A stretch of 64,000 nucleotides of DNA from Anaerolineae bacterium (GTDB lineage: Bacteria; Chloroflexota; Anaerolineae; 4572-78; J111): assembly GCA_016931895.1 (NCBI GenBank), contig JAFGDY010000237.1:1-64000 (forward strand), read 5' to 3'. Position 1 is the stretch's first letter. Every line of letters begins with the position of its first letter. Shown one piece after another: positions 52,546 to 61,092 of the stretch. The notes beneath the pieces were generated by a model. It saw only the letters and a program-made list of their open reading frames with translations. It did not search any database and was not told the origin of the DNA. Both the position numbers and the translations under genes were made by a program.

Positions 52546-53293
52546 AACTGTTGAAATCAAGGCCAAAACAGTAGATGAAGCCATTCTGTTGGGTCTGGCC
52601 CAATTGGGTTTACCCCAGGAGCAAGTTAACATTGAAGTTATCAACGAAGGTAAACGAGGGGTTTTTGGACTTGGGTCCGAAGAAGCGCAGGTCCGGTTGA
52701 CCCCCAAGGAACAACCCGATATCTCTCCACCTGATGAATCAGGCGTTTCTGACGAAGTCGCGGCTGTCGCGGCTGTCGCTATGGAAAAGCCGCTGTCTCA
52801 TACCCAGGGTCAGGGCCAGCCGGAAAGTGTGGCGGAGGTAGCGGCAGAATATCTGGCTGGCCTTTTAGAACGAATGGGTATTGAGGCCCAGGTTACCACT
52901 CGCCTGGTCCCGGAGCTAGTTGAGGCCGACGAAGAACCGCCGCTGGTTTTAGATGTCACCGGAAGAGATCTGGGGATCCTGATTGGCCGTCGCAGCGAAA
53001 CTTTGCAGGTGCTGCAATATATGGTGCGCTTGATGGTCAGCAAACACTTTAGTCGCTGGGAACCGGTGGTGGTTGATGTCGAGTCGTATCGGGTCCGCCG
53101 CCGCCGTTCATTGCAAAAAATGGCCGAAAAAATGGCCGAACGCGCCATAGCCACCAATCGCCGGGTGGTTCTGGAAGCAATGCCTGCTCACGAACGGCGT
53201 TTGATTCACCTGGCGCTGCGAGACCACCCCAAAGTATTCACCAAAAGTATCGGCAGCGATGACAACCGCAAGGTGACAATTATGCCAAGATAA
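52505..53293 (+). CDS. jag: Jag/KhpB-type RNA-binding protein (SpoIIIJ-associated)
   Basis: 262 residues: Jag_N domain (ANAKTVEIKAKTVDEAILLGLAQLGL in part; EVINEGKRGVFGLGSEEAQVRL), an Ala/Val-rich linker, a KH domain (LGILIGRRSETLQVLQYMVR) and an R3H domain (AMPAHERRLIHLALRDHPKVFTKSIG in part). It binds RNA and usually partners KhpA. The start at 52505 gives the Jag_N opening; it lies inside the 3' end of yidC. The linker contains a 9-base microrepeat at 52757-52780. Confidence 0.93.
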   Translation: MSEVQNEKNDANAKTVEIKAKTVDEAILLGLAQLGLPQEQVNIEVINEGKRGVFGLGSEEAQVRLTPKEQPDISPPDESGVSDEVAAVAAVAMEKPLSHTQGQGQPESVAEVAAEYLAGLLERMGIEAQVTTRLVPELVEADEEPPLVLDVTGRDLGILIGRRSETLQVLQYMVRLMVSKHFSRWEPVVVDVESYRVRRRRSLQKMAEKMAERAIATNRRVVLEAMPAHERRLIHLALRDHPKVFTKSIGSDDNRKVTIMPR

Positions 53294-53320
53294 CGCTGCC
53301 CGCACCGCACAGTCCAACCC

Positions 53321-53350
53321 AACCCACCCCAAACGGGTGGGTTTTGTTTA
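53321..53350 (+). terminator. Intrinsic terminator after jag
   Basis: AACCCACCC and GGGTGGGTT pair around CAAAC, followed by TTGTTT. It ends the rpmH-jag run. Confidence 0.8.
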
Positions 53351-53475
53351 TCCAATCTTGGGCCGACGCCGTTTAGCCACCTTGCCATTTTGTTTGTCAC
53401 TTCGGGCCATGTTACAATGGGCCTTGTTTGACGAATCCTGACAAAAACTCAATTTGTGACAATTACGTTTAATTT

Positions 53476-54273
53476 ATGACCCAACAATCTGCCTTCATTT
53501 ATAGCATCGCCAATCAAAAAGGAGGGGTGGGCAAAACAACCACCGCGGTTAACCTGGCCGCGTTTATTGCGGCTCGGCAAGCCCGGGTGCTGATTGTTGA
53601 CGCTGATCCCCAATCCAATGCCACTTCCAGCTTGGGCGCTCAGTTGGAGGATAATAACCTTTCTTTGTATGACGTCCTCATCAATAAAGTCCCGCTCAAA
53701 GAAACAATCATCGCCACCAACCGAGAACGTTTATTTGTGGCCCCGGCTTCCCCGGAATTGGCTGCGGCTGAAGTGGAGTTAGTGCAGCATCTGGCCCGCG
53801 AAAATGTTTTGCAAAAGGCCCTAACCCCAATCCGCACCGAATACGATTTTATTTTTATTGATACCCCACCCAGCCTAGGCTTGCTCACCATCAACGCCCT
53901 GACCGCCTCTGATCATGGGGTGATTATTCCCGTCCAATGTGAATACCTGGCCTTGGAAGGACTCAGCCAATTGGTTTATACCATTAACCTGGTGCGAGAC
54001 AGCCTGAACCCCAACCTGCATATTGCCGGGTTGGTGATGACTATGTATGATGGCCGCACCAACCTGGCCGCAGACGTAGTCAACGAGGTACGCGAACATT
54101 TCCCGGTTGAAATTTTCAAAACCATTATTCCCCGCAATGTTCGTCTCGGCGAGGCACCCAGTTACGGCGAAGATATTTTGGCGTATGCCCCAGACTCGGT
54201 TGGCTGCAAGGCTTACCGGGTGCTCACCGAAGAAGTGCTCAGCCGGGTGCGCCGGCAAATAACCGACAAATAA
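53476..54273 (+). CDS. parA: Chromosome partitioning ATPase ParA/Soj
   Basis: 265 residues with deviant Walker A KGGVGKTTTAVNLA (about 15-28), the switch DADPQSNATSSLG and Walker B FIFIDTPPSLG. ParA binds DNA non-specifically in the ATP state and moves ParB-parS complexes. It follows the jag terminator, so it is probably separately transcribed. The ATG at 53476 lies in AT-rich sequence without an obvious ribosome site. Confidence 0.95.
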   Translation: MTQQSAFIYSIANQKGGVGKTTTAVNLAAFIAARQARVLIVDADPQSNATSSLGAQLEDNNLSLYDVLINKVPLKETIIATNRERLFVAPASPELAAAEVELVQHLARENVLQKALTPIRTEYDFIFIDTPPSLGLLTINALTASDHGVIIPVQCEYLALEGLSQLVYTINLVRDSLNPNLHIAGLVMTMYDGRTNLAADVVNEVREHFPVEIFKTIIPRNVRLGEAPSYGEDILAYAPDSVGCKAYRVLTEEVLSRVRRQITDK

Positions 54274-54318
54274 GAAGTTGCTTAAAAACAACTCATTTCT
54301 TTTCTTCCCAAACTGGGT

Positions 54319-54345
54319 TTGCTCCCAAACTGAGTTTGGGAGCAA
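54319..54345 (+). other. Hairpin between parA and parB
   Basis: TTGCTCCCAAAC and GTTTGGGAGCAA pair over 12 bp around TGA. No T-run follows. A partial upstream copy (CCCAAACTGGG) lies at 54307-54317. It may set parA:parB mRNA ratios. Confidence 0.6.
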
Positions 54346-54417
54346 GAAAGTGTAGGAACAAGAAAACCCAGAACACACTTGTGCAATCCTGTCTTAAACC
54401 TGGAAAGGAAAACTCAA

Positions 54418-55293
54418 ATGACCAAAAAGCGAGGTTTGGGAAAAGGGCTAGGAGCTTTAATTCCCCACGGCCCGCCGGCGGTAAGTCCTGAAGTGCAGGC
54501 CGGGGCCATTACCGTGCCGGTTGACCAGATTGCGCCCAACCCTCACCAGCCCCGGCAGAACATGGACCAGGAAAAGTTGCAAGACCTGGCAAACTCCATT
54601 ATCGAACACGGCCTGATCCAACCGCTGATTGTCACCCGGCATGGCACAATGTATCAGCTCATTGCGGGAGAACGGCGCTGGAGAGCCAGCCGGTTGGCCG
54701 GCTTGAGCGTGGTGCCGGTCATTGTCAAAGAAACCAGCCCCCAACAAATGCTGGAGCTGGCCATTGTTGAAAACATTCAGCGGGCCGATTTAAACCCCCT
54801 GGAAGAAGCCGATGCCTACACCCAATTGATGGAAGAATTTGGCCTCACTCAAGAAGCCGTGGCCGAACGCGTGGGCAAAAGCCGGACCGCCGTCGCCAAC
54901 ACCGTGCGGCTTTTGAATTTGCCGGAAGAAATCAAAGCGGCGCTGGCCGCAGGCAAAATTTCAGAGGGACATGCCCGTACCCTTTTAAGCCTGAAGAAAC
55001 AGCGCGACCAACTGAACGCGCTGGAAACAATTATTAAACGCGAATTGAACGTGCGCCAAACCGAAACCCTGGTGCGGCAGCTTCTTTCCGGCGATGAAGC
55101 GCCCAAGCCCAAACACCCCCCGCTCACGCCCCACGATAAAAGTATGCTCGCCAGGTTTGAGTCTCAACTGGGCACCAAAGTTGAGCTAACCCGTACCGAT
55201 GAAGAGGCGGGGAAATTGGTTATTCATTTTTATTCTCAAGAAGAACTGCAAGCGATTTTTGACGCCATTTTGGGTGAGGGCGAACAATTATAA
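54418..55293 (+). CDS. parB: Chromosome partitioning protein ParB
   Basis: 291 residues beginning KKRGLGKGLGALIP. The CTPase/ParB box (NPHQPRQNMDQEKLQDLANSI in part; GERRWRASRLAGL), a helix-turn-helix (LTQEAVAERVGKSRTAVANTVRLL in part) and a C-terminal dimer domain are present. It nucleates on parS sites and spreads. The ATG at 54418 (GGAAAGGAAA upstream) gives the usual N-terminus; no parS was found in this window. Confidence 0.95.
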   Translation: MTKKRGLGKGLGALIPHGPPAVSPEVQAGAITVPVDQIAPNPHQPRQNMDQEKLQDLANSIIEHGLIQPLIVTRHGTMYQLIAGERRWRASRLAGLSVVPVIVKETSPQQMLELAIVENIQRADLNPLEEADAYTQLMEEFGLTQEAVAERVGKSRTAVANTVRLLNLPEEIKAALAAGKISEGHARTLLSLKKQRDQLNALETIIKRELNVRQTETLVRQLLSGDEAPKPKHPPLTPHDKSMLARFESQLGTKVELTRTDEEAGKLVIHFYSQEELQAIFDAILGEGEQL

Positions 55294-55314
55294 ATTTATC
55301 TTGACTTCAAATCA

Positions 55315-55351
55315 AAAAGGCCATCTACCGGTTTGGAGATGGCCTTTTTTG
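55315..55351. terminator. Bidirectional terminator after parB
   Basis: AAAAAGGCCATCT and AGATGGCCTTTTTT pair around ten bases, with T-runs on both strands. It serves parB and the convergent pentapeptide gene. Confidence 0.9.
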
Positions 55352-55388
55352 TCAAGGAACGAAAAGCATACTTTTTGACCTTCACTCA

Positions 55389-56804
55389 TCACTCTTTGGC
55401 CAGTTTGACCTCTTCCAACGCTTCCAGTTGATCCTGTAAAATACGCACCTCTTCATCAACCTCCGCCGAAAGATGGCCGTAATCGGCCACGTGGTTGGTG
55501 GATTGGCCGGTCAGTATCTGCGAATAGATAGTGCCCAGCGCCGAGAGGGTGCTTTCAATTTGAATTTCGGCCCTTTTCATCATGCGCTGCAACTGTTCCA
55601 GTGAAGCCAGTTGGTTTTTACGATTGGTCAGGGTGCGCTGCAATTCGGCGCGGGTGGCCTCATCGGTTTCCTGGGCCAGCCGGACTTTCAAATCGGCAAT
55701 ATATTGCGGCACCGACTCTAAATCGTGGCGGAGTAAGGTATTGTGCTGGTAGCGGTCAACCCGCCCGGCTAAATCCGCAATCGCCTGGGTCCAGTCATCA
55801 ACCTGCCGGGCCAAATCCTGTAAACGCGCTTCAGCTATCCCCCCACTTGTAGCCGCCAGCACGGCACTAATTTGCTCCCGGTAAGCCAGAGCTTTGTCCA
55901 GATGGGCTTGGAGGGTTTTGCTGGTTAAATTTTTTCCGGCCACCGACTCCTGTCTGGCGGGGGCCTGTACTGCCTCACGAATGATAGCCGGTTGTTCTTC
56001 TGTCTCGTCCGTTTCAGGCTCAACAACGGCTTGGTCGTCATCGCCGCCAATCAAAACAACCCAAAAATGGATACCCAACCCCATTCCCCAGGCTGCCGCC
56101 GGAAATAGAAACCAGAGATAAGAGGAGGTGAGGGCATTGATAATGCCCAAAGCCCCTATCACGGACACATAGGCGCTCAAGTGATCCCAAAAATCGCGCC
56201 ACTTCCCGCTGAGCCGGGGCAAAGAACGGATAACCAGATTCCAAAAATGGATACTTAAGCCTATGCCCCAAGCCGCCGCCGGAAATAAAAACCAGGGATA
56301 AGAGGGGGAGGTGAGGGCATTGATAATGCCCAACGCGCCAATGACCATCACATAAGGGCCAAGATGCTGTAAAAAACCGCGCCAATCGGGTTTGGCCTGG
56401 CCCTGGCTCAAATTGGTACGGCGCAAACGGGCTTCAGATAGATTGACGCCGGTCATATCTGCTCCGTCCAGGTTTGTGGCCTCTAAATTGGCTCCCTGCA
56501 TAGTGCTGTGGGCCAGGTTGGCTCTATCCAGATTGGCGGCGGTCAAATTGGCCCCATCCAGCCGGGCCTGGCGTAAATCGGCTTTTTTCAAATTGGCGTG
56601 ACTCAGGTCTACCCCGCTCAGATTGGCCCCGGTCAGCCGGGTTTTGCGTAAATTTGTCCTACTTAAATTGGCCTCGCTCAAGTCTACTCCGGCCAAATCA
56701 AAACCTTTTAAATCTGCACCGGCCAAATCAACTCGACGCAAATCGGGCGTTTTGCCCTGACGACGGGCAGTTTTAATCACTTGATTGAGTTGTTCGTATC
56801 CCAT
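55389..56804 (-). CDS. Pentapeptide-repeat / double 2TM / coiled-coil protein
   Basis: 471 residues. Residues 20-135 are A(D/N)LxX pentapeptide repeats (LAGADLKGFDLAGVDLSEANL in part), a right-handed beta helix. Then two copies of a 2TM domain (YVMVIGALGIINALTS ... WFLFPAAAWGIG; repeated at about 205-250), giving four helices. A Glu-rich linker and a long coiled coil (about 290-465) close it. No enzyme motif is visible. The repeated 2TM unit is also visible at DNA level. The architecture suggests a membrane-bound scaffold; function is unknown. It is the last gene of a seven-gene minus-strand run. Confidence 0.75.
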   Translation of the reverse strand: MGYEQLNQVIKTARRQGKTPDLRRVDLAGADLKGFDLAGVDLSEANLSRTNLRKTRLTGANLSGVDLSHANLKKADLRQARLDGANLTAANLDRANLAHSTMQGANLEATNLDGADMTGVNLSEARLRRTNLSQGQAKPDWRGFLQHLGPYVMVIGALGIINALTSPSYPWFLFPAAAWGIGLSIHFWNLVIRSLPRLSGKWRDFWDHLSAYVSVIGALGIINALTSSYLWFLFPAAAWGMGLGIHFWVVLIGGDDDQAVVEPETDETEEQPAIIREAVQAPARQESVAGKNLTSKTLQAHLDKALAYREQISAVLAATSGGIAEARLQDLARQVDDWTQAIADLAGRVDRYQHNTLLRHDLESVPQYIADLKVRLAQETDEATRAELQRTLTNRKNQLASLEQLQRMMKRAEIQIESTLSALGTIYSQILTGQSTNHVADYGHLSAEVDEEVRILQDQLEALEEVKLAKE

Positions 56805-56861
56805 GATGTCGCTTTCTGCGGTTAGGGGGAGGGTTTGGTAGTTAATAAGCGCCGTTGGTTG

Positions 56862-57941
56862 CTAAGTACGCTCCCACTGTTTAATAGAATCTTTAATCAA
56901 GGCTTTCACTTCAGGGTCAGGAATGTCATCAGGTCCAGCATAAATAGTTTCATTCACCTTGATTTGAATCCCTCCGCCTGGATCCGACAGGATGTCTATG
57001 GCCGTAGTAGAAGCCAATGGAGAAACCAACAAGCGGGTTTGGACGATTTTATTAATCTCATCGGCCAGATTAAAGCCGGTTAACTGACTCGATGCGCCGG
57101 GAGAGGCAGCGCTGGAACGTCCCAAAAAACCGCGAGGTTGTGGTTCTGGAGATTGGGCTTTTAAGGAAGCCAAAAAAGCGACCTCAGCTTCCGGGGAAGG
57201 TTTGGGCACAAGTTCAGGTTTGGCCGAAGATGGCTCCGGCTCCGGTGAGGAAGTGGCCGGTTCATAGGCGCTCGGGTCTGGCAGTTGCGAGACGGGCGTA
57301 GGCGCGGTGAGAGACATTGGCGTTTCACCTACTTTGGGCAGATAAACCGATTTGACACCTACTTCTGTGGCAATCACTCCCCCCGTAAAAGCCAACAAAT
57401 GAGCCGCCAATTCCAAAATGTATTGGCCGGTCTCCCGATCATCAATATCGGCCAATCTACCATAACGCTGCCCGGCTACCTCAACAATAAGTTGGCCCGA
57501 CCGCGGATGACGCAGCAAGCGTAGCAGTTCAGTCGGCTCCGCGGACCGGCCGGCAGGGGGACGATTCCCCAGCCGCGCTGCAATGTCAATTTTTTCTTCA
57601 TCGGGTTGTTTGGGTGCATCCATGTCAAAAACCTCCATTTCAACCTTACTCCTCAAAACAGCCAAATTCAAGTCAACTGCTGTGGGTGGGGCAGAAGCAG
57701 GCTCTTCAACCAGCTCCAAATCGTCCAGAGGGGGAGGGGGTAGCCCCGGTGCGTCTTCATCAGCGCCAAGGTCAACATACGTTTCTTCTTTAGACACAAA
57801 GCCGTGCTTCATTTTCGCCTTCTGACGCCTGCGGCTAAAGGAAAAAACCAAAAAGCCGGCCAGCAGCAACGCGCCGGTAAGAGGTACACACATTAAAAGC
57901 AATAATTGGTTAGATGTAGCGTTACCAATAAAATCTGCCAT
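56862..57941 (-). CDS. Membrane-anchored Pro/Glu-rich protein, unknown function
   Basis: 359 residues: a short extracytoplasmic N-terminus, one membrane helix (about 13-35, LLLLMCVPLTGALLLAGFLVF in part), a basic stop-transfer (SRRRQKAKMKHG), an acidic and proline-rich linker, a compact region (LLRLLRHPRSGQLIVEVAGQRYG; about 140-210) and a C-terminal domain (EINKIVQTRLLVSP ... IKVNETIYAGPDDIPDPEVKALI in part). The orientation implies a cytoplasmic body. I recognise no family. It lies 57 bases before the pentapeptide gene, so they may work together. Confidence 0.6.
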   Translation of the reverse strand: MADFIGNATSNQLLLLMCVPLTGALLLAGFLVFSFSRRRQKAKMKHGFVSKEETYVDLGADEDAPGLPPPPLDDLELVEEPASAPPTAVDLNLAVLRSKVEMEVFDMDAPKQPDEEKIDIAARLGNRPPAGRSAEPTELLRLLRHPRSGQLIVEVAGQRYGRLADIDDRETGQYILELAAHLLAFTGGVIATEVGVKSVYLPKVGETPMSLTAPTPVSQLPDPSAYEPATSSPEPEPSSAKPELVPKPSPEAEVAFLASLKAQSPEPQPRGFLGRSSAASPGASSQLTGFNLADEINKIVQTRLLVSPLASTTAIDILSDPGGGIQIKVNETIYAGPDDIPDPEVKALIKDSIKQWERT

Positions 57942-57982
57942 CGTCCTTCTCTTAACAACTACTCCGGTTATTCAATAACCAA

Positions 57983-58984
57983 TTATATTTTAATCTTACG
58001 CAAAAATTCGGCGCATGCTTCTGGCAAAGAAGGATTAATGAACATGCCGCTGCCCAACTCAAATCCAGCCGTACGAATTACCCGAGGCACGATGGTGACA
58101 TACCAATGCAAATAATCATTACTGATTTCTTTTAACGGCGCAGAACGAATAATCAGGTTAAAGGCCGGGTCGTGCAAACCAATAAAAAGCCGACGCAGCA
58201 CGTTGTATAATACCCTGGCCAGGTCCTCCATTTGCGCCGGTTGAGAATATAAAAAACTAACGCTATGTTGGCGGGGGAGAATCCAGATGTGAAAAGGGGA
58301 GGGGGCGGCATAGAGCATAAACGCCACAAAATGTTCGCTGGCAATCACTAATCGTTCACCCTTTTCCAGTTCATCGCGCATCATCACGCAAAAAACACAA
58401 TCGCCGTTGTCATCAAAATAGCGGCGAGCCTCTTCAATGCGATGCCGGATATCGGTGGGCACAACGGGCAAACCAATAATCTGGCTATGAGGATGTTTCA
58501 ACGATGCGCCCGCTTGATCGCCATGATTTTTAAAGTAGATAATTTGCTCAATCCGAGAATCGCCGCGAATACTCCAGCCGCGCTCGTAAAAGGTTTCCAA
58601 AACAACCTTTATCTCCTCAGGCGTCATCAGGGCCAGGGTGGTGTTATGCAGGGGGTGTTCCACAACAACTTCATGATAACCCACCCCCGAAATCAAACGA
58701 TGAACGCCATCATAGGTGCGGGCCAACTTGCCATCTGTGGAAAGCGCGGGATACCTATTACAAACCACCCTGGTTTGCCAGGAGGTCTCGGTAGAGGGCA
58801 CTCTGAGAACTTCCAAATCAAGTTCTTCATTGCCTGGACAAAACGGACACGTTGGATCGTAAGCGGGTTCCGTTTCAGGTATGACCGGCTCTTGCGCCTC
58901 AATATAATCATCCGGGCGCTTGGCTCGCTCGGTGGCAATCACCACCCATTCCTTGGTTGCCATGTTCTGCCTAAGTTCAGTCAT
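57983..58984 (-). CDS. galT: Galactose-1-phosphate uridylyltransferase
   Basis: 333 residues. The zinc Cys pair CPFCPGNE (about 46-53), the histidine-triad-like active site HPHSQIIG with the nucleophilic His, and a second HIWILPRQH block mark GalT of the HIT superfamily. It exchanges galactose 1-phosphate and UDP-glucose in the Leloir pathway, or acts as a related nucleotidylyltransferase. No galK or galE is adjacent. The ELRQN-ATKEW opening supports the ATG at 58984. Confidence 0.92.
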   Translation of the reverse strand: MTELRQNMATKEWVVIATERAKRPDDYIEAQEPVIPETEPAYDPTCPFCPGNEELDLEVLRVPSTETSWQTRVVCNRYPALSTDGKLARTYDGVHRLISGVGYHEVVVEHPLHNTTLALMTPEEIKVVLETFYERGWSIRGDSRIEQIIYFKNHGDQAGASLKHPHSQIIGLPVVPTDIRHRIEEARRYFDDNGDCVFCVMMRDELEKGERLVIASEHFVAFMLYAAPSPFHIWILPRQHSVSFLYSQPAQMEDLARVLYNVLRRLFIGLHDPAFNLIIRSAPLKEISNDYLHWYVTIVPRVIRTAGFELGSGMFINPSLPEACAEFLRKIKI

Positions 58985-59019
58985 TACTTATTCCCTGAAA
59001 CCCATCAATAACAAACCCG

Positions 59020-59670
59020 CTACGCTTCCAACAAGGTCAAAAACTCGTTGAGGATCATGGCTGTAGCCCCCCACACCCGATGCCCAAATACGTTAAAAAA
59101 GGGAACTCTACGCTGACCGCCTGGTAACAACCAGACTTCTTCCTGGCGGGTAGCCGGATTTAACAAGAGACCGAGCGGCGTTTCAATCAGTTCCGCCACT
59201 TCTTTAGGGTCAGGCCGAAAAACAGGCCGGGTAGAGCTAAAAGCCACAAAAGGATAAATGCAAAAATTACTGGGCGCCGTATACAGAGACGATAACGGGC
59301 CAATTACTTCAACCGTTTCTGGCAAAACGCCTATTTCCTCCATTGTTTCACGCAAAGCTGTTGCCTGGTATGTTTCTTCTTTCTCTCGGCGCCCGCCGGG
59401 AAAGGAAATCTGGCCGCTATGAACGCCGGGATAGTTGGGACGGCGGATCAGAACAAGGTGTAATTCTGGATGGGTGGCGGGGTGAGGATAGAGCAAAATA
59501 AGCACTCCGGCTTCACGACAAGCATTCATCCTTTTCCACCGATTTGTTTGACCATCTAGCGGCTCAGGCGCCATTTTTATTTGACCGTCAACACCAGGCA
59601 AGGATTTATCGGTCAGGGCATGTTGAACTTCCTCAATAGTGGGTGAAATGTGGTACGGATTGTTTATCAC
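59020..59670 (-). CDS. Nudix hydrolase, CoA pyrophosphatase-like
   Basis: 216 residues. The Nudix box is intact: GGRREKEETYQATALRETMEEIGV (quoted from 3' part: ALRETMEEIGV), preceded by VHSGQISFPGGR, which is the CoA-diphosphatase (NudL) signature. It likely cleaves CoA or related diphosphates. It overlaps no gene; 28 bases separate it from the SRPBCC gene upstream. Confidence 0.88.
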   Translation of the reverse strand: MINNPYHISPTIEEVQHALTDKSLPGVDGQIKMAPEPLDGQTNRWKRMNACREAGVLILLYPHPATHPELHLVLIRRPNYPGVHSGQISFPGGRREKEETYQATALRETMEEIGVLPETVEVIGPLSSLYTAPSNFCIYPFVAFSSTRPVFRPDPKEVAELIETPLGLLLNPATRQEEVWLLPGGQRRVPFFNVFGHRVWGATAMILNEFLTLLEA

Positions 59671-59697
59671 CCGGTATCTCCCCTGGCCGCCACGACT

Positions 59698-60156
59698 TCA
59701 TACCTGCACTCCAACCATTTTGACTCTTTCTTCCACACTTTGTTTAAATCGTCTCAGATTTTCACTGGCCACTGCTGGAGTGGTATATTGCTGGATAATC
59801 TTGTCGGCCAAAACCTCAACAAAGGCATGGGGGGGAGTATATTCCACCACCACCCGCATAGCCACATTTTTTTTACCAACTGGGGCCAGGGTGATGGTCC
59901 AGATGCTATCAATATCCCCGGTGGTTTTGGTAATCAAGGTGTCTGCCGTTTGTTCTAACACCTCACTTTGGCCGTTAAAATTCAGGCCCTCTACCGTATA
60001 ATGCCATTCATACGTCATCCCTGGCCCGCTGCCCTGCACGTGATCAATTTTACCTTGCACCGTAGTCCAGGTGGGGAAAGTTTTCACATCGTTCAACGCC
60101 TGCATGACCACATCTATGGGCGCTTCAATAACGGTGGTTTGCTCTACAACTAACAT
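59698..60156 (-). CDS. SRPBCC (START-like) family protein
   Basis: 152 residues with the helix-grip fold of polyketide-cyclase/dehydrase proteins: VEQTTVIEAPIDVVMQALNDVKTFPTW opens it (in part), GMTYEWHYTVEG and IWTITLAPVGKKNVAMRVVVEY form the sheet, and a long C-terminal helix closes the pocket. Such proteins bind hydrophobic ligands; ligand and role are unknown. Confidence 0.85.
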   Translation of the reverse strand: MLVVEQTTVIEAPIDVVMQALNDVKTFPTWTTVQGKIDHVQGSGPGMTYEWHYTVEGLNFNGQSEVLEQTADTLITKTTGDIDSIWTITLAPVGKKNVAMRVVVEYTPPHAFVEVLADKIIQQYTTPAVASENLRRFKQSVEERVKMVGVQV

Positions 60157-60255
60157 TTTTTGAACTCCTTCACCTAATTATATCACGAATTTTTAGAGAT
60201 CACAGGTTAAAAATAGAATACAGACGATGCAGGTAAAACGGAATTCGGCTAATTT

Positions 60256-61047
60256 TTACAAGGTTGGTGATGCCGCAGATTCACGTGCTTCAAGCATGGC
60301 TTTGATGAGTTCATATTGGTGAGGCTTATCCAAATCCATCCCTATTTCAGCATAACGTGTATCCACCACCAGCACATTTACATTGAGCCGCGCCCGCGCT
60401 CGTTCAGCCGCTTCATCAACCGTCATCGTGCGCAATAGGAAACGAATGATAAAGTTCAAGCCCAACATGCGGGCCTGATTCCAGTAATTCTTGCGCGAGC
60501 CGGTCAACGAGCGCAAAAGCCCCTCATTGGCCTTTGCCGCAGCAATGTCAAGCAAAAGCAAGTCGCCGCCGGAATAACGCCCCCCCTTAAAAGGCACAAA
60601 AGTTCGCTTTGAACCGGGAATTCGCGCTTCCATGGTTCTTTCTTCAACAATAGCGTAGTAACCATCAGCCTCCTGGGAGCCACACTCCGCCACAAAACCG
60701 CGCACAATTTCCGGCGTAATCAGCGGAATATCCGACGAGGCCAGCAAGATTTTTTTAACAGACGGGTTTAGCTGACGTATTTTGTCAAGCCCGGTTAACA
60801 CATTACTGATCAAGTCGCCCACCGCGCCGGTAAAACAAACCGGGGCGTCGCCAAAATCCACCTCGCCCGGTTCAAGGCCAACAACGGCAATATGCTCAAC
60901 CAGGCCGGATCGCCAGATAGCATCCACTACCCAGGCTATCATAGGTTTACCGGCTAAAGGAATAAGAGCTTTTTTTTCTATCCCGGTTAAGGCAAATAAC
61001 GGGTCATCCGGGTTGTTGATACCACCGGCAGTAACTATTGCGTCCAT
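60256..61047 (-). CDS. MobA-like NTP transferase domain protein
   Basis: 263 residues with a GT-A nucleotidyltransferase fold: MDAIVTAGG (instead of LAGGxGxRMG), KALIPLAGKPMIAWVVDAI, ASSDIPLITPEIV and the metal-binding GMDLDKPHQYEL. The loop that normally holds GxGTR is altered, so it may form a variant group. It might activate a sugar or phosphate alcohol as a nucleotide derivative. It lies 45 bases after the SDR gene in the same direction. Confidence 0.8.
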   Translation of the reverse strand: MDAIVTAGGINNPDDPLFALTGIEKKALIPLAGKPMIAWVVDAIWRSGLVEHIAVVGLEPGEVDFGDAPVCFTGAVGDLISNVLTGLDKIRQLNPSVKKILLASSDIPLITPEIVRGFVAECGSQEADGYYAIVEERTMEARIPGSKRTFVPFKGGRYSGGDLLLLDIAAAKANEGLLRSLTGSRKNYWNQARMLGLNFIIRFLLRTMTVDEAAERARARLNVNVLVVDTRYAEIGMDLDKPHQYELIKAMLEARESAASPTL

Positions 61048-61092
61048 TAGTCTGATTCCTTACTTTTATAACTTCTTTGCTAATAGTTTAAC

